NCBI RefSeq assembly: GCF_027533625.1
Contig: NZ_JAQAGZ010000012.1
Coordinates: 124,001-188,000, forward strand
Length of the DNA stretch: 64,000 bases
Direction of reading: 5' to 3'
Source of the DNA: Paenibacillus gyeongsangnamensis
GTDB taxonomy: Bacteria; Bacillota; Bacilli; Paenibacillales; NBRC-103111
Below are positions 57,208-64,000 of this stretch, piece after piece. Position numbers and translations under genes: made by a program. Below the pieces are notes generated by a model. It saw only the letters and a program-made list of their open reading frames with translations, had not been told where the DNA came from and ran no database searches. How positions within the stretch are numbered: position 1 is the stretch's first letter; every line of letters begins with the position of its first letter.

Positions 57208-57320
57208 ATCCTTTTATACGGCGGTAAATTATAGGTAAATTATTCCAAAACATTCGGCAAAAAGCATTGCATCCGTCGGTCACCTGATTCCTCGATTTGA
57301 TGGTTTAGCGCAGGCAGGCC

Positions 57321-57350
57321 AAAAAAGGCCGGGCGGATGCCCGCCCGGCC
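57321..57350 (-). terminator. Intrinsic terminator of the SWIM-SNF2 operon
   Basis: GGCCGGGCGG (57327-57336), loop ATGC, CCGCCCGGCC (57341-57350); minus-strand tail of six T. Confidence 0.92.
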
Positions 57351-57398
57351 AAGCTTCGCATTACCTGCAAACGAACGCAGCGCAAACCCGCGTCCGTT

Positions 57399-60367
<2,969 letters not shown>

Positions 60368-60371
<4 letters not shown>

Positions 60372-61966
60372 GGAATCCACTTCCCTTTTCTCAGCTCCTC
60401 CTGCAATGCGCGCAGACGCGAATATTTCGCGGCGAACCGGTAAATGTAATCCTCCCACACCTTCTCCCGGTCCAGCTTCTTATAGATTGAATGCAGCTTC
60501 TTTAGAAGCTTGGTCGCGGTTGCGTATGCCGTCCGGTTTTTCTCCGCAATGCAGCGGTCCACGGCCTGATGGAAGAGCGGCAGCAGGAGCGCCGGATCCT
60601 GCTTCTCCAGCGTTTGCAGGTCGAGCGAATACAGGTTGACCGGCGAGACGCGGTTCGCCAGCTGCAGATCAACCCAAGCCTTGAGCCTCCCGGCCTTAAG
60701 CAGGTAAGCCGTATAGAACTGATATGTGCGTGGCAGCAGGCTGACCATCACGTCCACCCATTCGGCGTCGTCCTCCTGCTGCTGCACCGCTTCCATCCAG
60801 TATTGGGAGAACTGCCGCAGCTCCTCCGCCTGAGCCCGCTGAAGGGCAGGGAGAAGCCATCGCAGCCACGCCAGCATCCGCTCCCAGGCGCTCTTCTCAT
60901 AGAACCGGTGCAGGTACATGAAGAAATCGCGCGCCTCGCGCTTGCCGAGCTGCTCCATCCGTTCCCGGGCTTCCTCATCCTTGCCTTCCATCACCGAGAA
61001 ATGCGCATCCGCCATCACCAGCGCGTCGCGCCGCCGGGGCATCAGCTCCTTCGAGCCGAGCAGCCGCTTCAATCGCTTCCGTTCGTCGGCGGTCCAATCG
61101 GTCTTGTCCGCCATCCGCCACCAGATGCTGCGGTACACCGTCAGCCAGGACAGCGGGGATTCCTTGCCGGACAAGGCGGTCTCCGATATGGCGGCGATCG
61201 TTTCTTTCCAGTGGGCAGGGCATTCGGCGAGCAGCGCCTTCACATCCAGCGACGGCAAGAGCTTCTGCAGCTCCTCCATGCACTGGTGCCCGACGGTGCG
61301 GCAGCCGGTTTCAATATAGTAGGATATGTACGATGTCTTCGTTTCCTGATAAAATTGCTCGATTTTCCGCATGACGAACAGCAGCAGATGCAGCCGGTAC
61401 AGCTCCTGCAGCGGTGACGGCCAGCCGTCCGACAGCGGGGTCAGCTTCTCCTTCGCCGCGCTGTAGAACAGCTCGATGGAATGCTGCTGCGACAGCGCGA
61501 AGCCGTAGAACTGCTGATCGAAATACCGCTGCCACACCGAGGGCAGCTGCTTCGGCACGGGGGCTTCCAGGCGTTCCTGGCGCTTCTCCTGTCGGCCGCC
61601 GGTCTGGCGGGCCTGCTGCTGGCGGTTCTTCACGAGCTTCGCCTGCTTCAGCTGCTGCAGCAGGAGCTCCGGACGGGCGAACGGGGTATAGAGCGAGAAG
61701 ATGACGGCCGCCATATGCTCGCACGGCTCGTCTGCCGGACAGCTGCACTCGCTTTTGCCGAATTCGTCCAGATCGATCTGAACCTCATGCGGCTTCGCCC
61801 CGCGGACGAGTGCGCGAATCTCCACGCCGTGGCGGAGCTCGATGCCTGCAACCCGGCCTTTGTGGAAATACTCCCAGCCCTTCTCCAGCCGTGGCAGGCT
61901 CACATCGTCGCGCAGATGCCCGATAAGCACGTTCATTCGATTTTTCGGAATCTGCACCTTCAGCAT
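60368..61966 (-). CDS. SWIM zinc-finger protein (YwqB-like), partner of the SNF2 protein
   Basis: A 532-residue protein with a SWIM zinc finger at about residues 72-88 (CSCPADEPCEHMAAV, the CxCx-n-CxH pattern), preceded by DVSLPRLEKGWEYFHKGRVA and followed by a long helical-repeat region rich in Leu/Gln/Trp. SWIM domains bind DNA or protein. Gene order SWIM then SNF2 with an ATGA overlap matches ywqB-ywqA of Bacillus, which implies a stoichiometric complex. ATG 61966 lies behind GGAGG. A promoter with TTGCAT and TATAAG lies immediately upstream. Confidence 0.92.
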
Positions 61967-61994
61967 GTTTTAAGCCTCCGTACTTAGGTCTATC

Positions 61995-62022
61995 CTTATA
62001 GTGTACCAGATTTTGCATGCAA
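61995..62022 (-). promoter_or_regulatory. Sigma-A-type promoter of the SWIM-SNF2 operon
   Basis: On the minus strand: TTGCAT (62022-62017), 16-base spacer, TATAAG (62000-61995). About 29 bases before ATG 61966. Confidence 0.62.
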
Positions 62023-62200
62023 ATGCGCAGGGGAGTTCGGGACGAAACGAAATTTTTAGAAGCGCTTTCCGGATTGTTGCGGGCGGCAGGCTGGTCGAGT
62101 ACAATGAGGCAAAAGGATTTTCCAAATTCCAGAAGCTGTCCGGTGAGCGGCGTTCCGCTTTGCGGCAAAGCCGCGGCAGCAGGGGAGGTGACGGATCGGC

Positions 62201-62494
62201 ATGGGGATTAAGTTCGGACGGGAGTACAGCGATATCATTAGCGATTTCACGGATGCGCTGCAAGGTATTGACGGCTGCTACGAGTTCCTTGAGATGACCG
62301 AGGACGAGTGGGGCGGCATGGACGTAAGCGAGCAGACGGAATGCATCAAGACGCTTGCCGACGATTTGTTCTACGGACTCGGGACAGAGTCGCCGATGAC
62401 GATCGGGGAGTGTACGGTTACGCATGACGCGAAGCGGCATTTGATCCGGATCGATCACGGCGAAGGGCTGACGCGGGTCATTCATTTGATTTGA
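62201..62494 (+). CDS. Conserved small hypothetical protein
   Basis: A 97-residue soluble acidic protein from ATG 62201, behind GGGGAGGTG. Segments: REYSDIISDFTDALQGIDGC, YEFLEMTEDEWGGMDVSEQT, ECIKTLADDLFYGLGTESPM and a beta hairpin at the end (TVTHDAKRHLIRIDHGEGLT). It reads as a compact alpha/beta protein of a type common in Bacillales with no assigned function. The next gene follows after 34 bases on the same strand, so the two are probably cotranscribed. A TACAAT at 62101-62106 could be the -10. Confidence 0.82.
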   Translation: MGIKFGREYSDIISDFTDALQGIDGCYEFLEMTEDEWGGMDVSEQTECIKTLADDLFYGLGTESPMTIGECTVTHDAKRHLIRIDHGEGLTRVIHLI

Positions 62495-62528
62495 GAGAAG
62501 GCCGGTACGGCCCGAGGAGGAGAAGCGT

Positions 62529-62831
62529 ATGGCGGAACGGATGGAACGAATACCCGCGGAGGAGATGGAAGGACGTTTGCATTCGTTGCCGGGATGGAGC
62601 CTGGAGGACGGGAAGTGGCTGGTGAAAAAATACCGCTTCCCCTCGTTCCTCTCCGCCGTCGCCTTCGTGAACGAGGTGGCGCGGATTGCGGAGGCGATGG
62701 ACCATCATCCAATGATCGCCATAGACTTCCGCGTCGTCACGCTGCGCTTCACCACGTGGAGCGCTGCCGGGCTGACGGAGCTTGACGTCGCCGGTGCGCA
62801 GCGGGCGGACGAGGCTTTCGCCGCCCGTTAA
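62529..62831 (+). CDS. 4a-hydroxytetrahydrobiopterin dehydratase (PCD/DCoH)
   Basis: A 100-residue pterin-4a-carbinolamine dehydratase. The signature EAMDHHPMIAIDFRVVTLRF (His-His-Pro active site near residue 60) followed by TTWSAAGLTELDVAGAQRAD is complete. The enzyme recycles 4a-hydroxytetrahydropterin after aromatic hydroxylation; no phenylalanine hydroxylase gene is in the window, and in many bacteria the protein instead serves folate or molybdopterin metabolism. ATG 62529 lies behind GAGGAGGAG. Its stop overlaps the stop of the convergent gene by 4 bases. Confidence 0.93.
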   Translation: MAERMERIPAEEMEGRLHSLPGWSLEDGKWLVKKYRFPSFLSAVAFVNEVARIAEAMDHHPMIAIDFRVVTLRFTTWSAAGLTELDVAGAQRADEAFAAR

Positions 62832-63898
62832 GCCAGCTCTTCCAGCAGCGCTTCGATGCGGGCCCGCAAAGCACGGGGCAGCTCGCGCTGCAAGATCTCA
62901 TTCCATAGCTCCTTCGAACAGCCACCCGTCTCGCACCAATGCCGCTCGATACGGGCGGCTTTGTGCTGTTTGCCGGGAATGAGGCTGTACGCCGCGTACC
63001 AATCCTCCAGCGAGGCGAGCGGCACACGGACGCCCTGGATGGACGTGCTCCCTGCTTGGTGCCGGGCTTTCCAATCCCAACGGTAGGTGCCCTCTGCATG
63101 CCGGATGCTGAACAAGCCCATCAGGTCGACGCCGGCGCCCTCCACCTCATAACGGGAGAAATAGCGTGTGTAAAAGGGCGCCTTCGGTGCCAGCTCCCGG
63201 TACTCGCCCAGTTCGGCGAGCAGCTCTTGCGCCCGCTCAGCATGGGCGGCATCGACCAGCAGGTCCAGGTCGGCCGGCGGCGCGTCCGCCAGGCCGTGCA
63301 GCGCCAACAGGGCGGAGCCTCCGAGACCCCAATCGACGCCGTGGCGATTCAGGGTGTCCGCGATCCGCTTGAGCGGCGTATGAAGCGAGGCACGGAGCCT
63401 GCCTGCCGGCTTGTCCTGCCACACCATGCAATGGAACTCTCCCATCCCCGCAGGGGTTATCCGCTCGTACGTATCCATCCTGCGAAACCCCGCTCGTTCA
63501 TATACGCGCATGGCCCTCGTATTCCAGGTCAGCACCTCGAGATCGATCTCGTTCTTCGGCTTCAGCCTCCTCGTTTCCTCGGCGATCGCCCGGATAAAGC
63601 TCTCCCCGAGCCCTTGTCCGCACAGGTCGGGACGGAGTCCGAGCCCGAGCCGGGTCGTGCCGACGATCGGGAACAGCTGCGCGAAGCCGCACAGCTCCCC
63701 GTCCGGACGGAGCACCGCCAGGTACTGCGTCTCGCGGATGTGCGGGTCGGCGAATTCCGCCTGATCCGCTAGCAGCTCCTCCCACGGTTTCCAGTTATAA
63801 GTCGCATAAGGCTCGGGATATGACCACGAACAAATGCTTCGGGCTTGTTCTTCGCTCAGCTGCTCCAGACGGAACAATGGTTCCTGACGACGGTTCAT
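62828..63898 (-). CDS. Fusion of GNAT acetyltransferase and nucleotidyltransferase-like domain
   Basis: A 356-residue two-domain protein. Residues 1-165 are a GNAT acetyltransferase: LRPDLCGQGLGESFIRAIAE is motif A and LEVLTWNTRAMRVYERAGFR motif B. Residues about 172-356 look like a nucleotidyltransferase: LNRHGVDWGLGGSALLALHG, then ADLDLLVDAAHAERAQ (the GG/S...D.D pattern) and a third acidic residue region VDLMGLFSIRHA, with a helical tail. Antibiotic-modifying enzymes have either activity, but the fusion itself I do not know. ATG 63898 lies behind AAAGGAGAG. Convergent with the dehydratase gene. Confidence 0.82.
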   Translation of the reverse strand: MNRRQEPLFRLEQLSEEQARSICSWSYPEPYATYNWKPWEELLADQAEFADPHIRETQYLAVLRPDGELCGFAQLFPIVGTTRLGLGLRPDLCGQGLGESFIRAIAEETRRLKPKNEIDLEVLTWNTRAMRVYERAGFRRMDTYERITPAGMGEFHCMVWQDKPAGRLRASLHTPLKRIADTLNRHGVDWGLGGSALLALHGLADAPPADLDLLVDAAHAERAQELLAELGEYRELAPKAPFYTRYFSRYEVEGAGVDLMGLFSIRHAEGTYRWDWKARHQAGSTSIQGVRVPLASLEDWYAAYSLIPGKQHKAARIERHWCETGGCSKELWNEILQRELPRALRARIEALLEELA

Positions 63899-64000
63899 TG
63901 CGCTCTCCTTTCGTTCCCCTTGTCCTGTTGACCGCTTGCTGCAGTTTTGACTTTCGTTTCCCGGCAGGACCGTTGTATACTGATAACTATACTGCAGAAT
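63899..64000. other. Window-end intergenic sequence
   Basis: No gene. TTGTATACTGATAACTATAC at 63973-63992 could be part of a promoter for a gene beyond the window. Confidence 0.3.

Overview
The window looks like a chromosomal segment of a spore-forming, fairly high-GC member of the Bacillales, most likely Paenibacillus or a close relative. The signs are near-perfect AAGGAGG ribosome binding sites on most genes, frequent GTG/TTG starts, G+C-rich intrinsic terminators, a glutaminyl-tRNA synthetase next to typical Bacillales genes, the SNF2/SWIM gene pair known as ywqA/ywqB in Bacillus, sporulation-type signals (sigma-K-like promoters, paired Spo0A boxes) and large numbers of sensor kinases. There is no rRNA, tRNA, CRISPR array, transposase or prophage block.

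Layout. 0-3 kb: a frameshifted conserved gene, a GntR/UTRA regulator and a frameshifted glyoxalase-fold gene. 3-10 kb: hrpB helicase, glnS, an internally duplicated unknown protein, a dead PPP-type phosphatase and an HD-domain hydrolase. 10-16 kb: small membrane proteins, an ArsR regulator, a 36-bp tandem-repeat (coat-like) gene and an AT-richer block with a Fur-controlled FTR1 iron permease plus partner lipoprotein and a DUF72 gene. 16-18 kb: a TIR-domain protein coupled to a tiny downstream gene, the best candidate for an undescribed defence-type module. 18-30 kb: adenine deaminase, SMP-30 protein, kinase-like protein, a dead PhyH dioxygenase, a PAS sensor kinase, dps, an XhlA-like gene bracketed by two copies of a structured ~105-bp repeat, a methyltransferase, a transporter and a DNA glycosylase. 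30-37 kb: Nudix; an operon of HAD phosphatase, TIM-barrel and P-loop kinase with apparent ATC starts behind a nonsense-mutated gene; several tiny genes; MFS exporter. 37-51 kb: class A penicillin-binding protein, rluF, a divergent response regulator/histidine kinase pair, and an AraC regulator divergent from galK-galE-galT. 51-64 kb: a phosphotransferase, a chemotaxis-type receptor, a CHASE3 hybrid kinase with Spo0A boxes, the SNF2/SWIM operon, a pterin dehydratase and a GNAT-nucleotidyltransferase fusion.

Genes that work together: galK-galE-galT with the divergent AraC protein form a Leloir pathway unit; the FTR1 permease and the lipoprotein share an extracellular module and Fur-type boxes; the SWIM and SNF2 genes overlap by ATGA; the TIR gene overlaps its partner by TAATG.

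Two quality notes. Three reading frames (near 1.05, 2.57 and 11.03 kb) are each broken by a single-base indel in a short G run and would be whole after a one-base change, so sequencing error is a real possibility. In contrast, the remnants at 8.75-9.0 kb and 22.3-22.5 kb carry several independent lesions and are true pseudogenes. All family assignments were made by eye from sequence; no searches were run.
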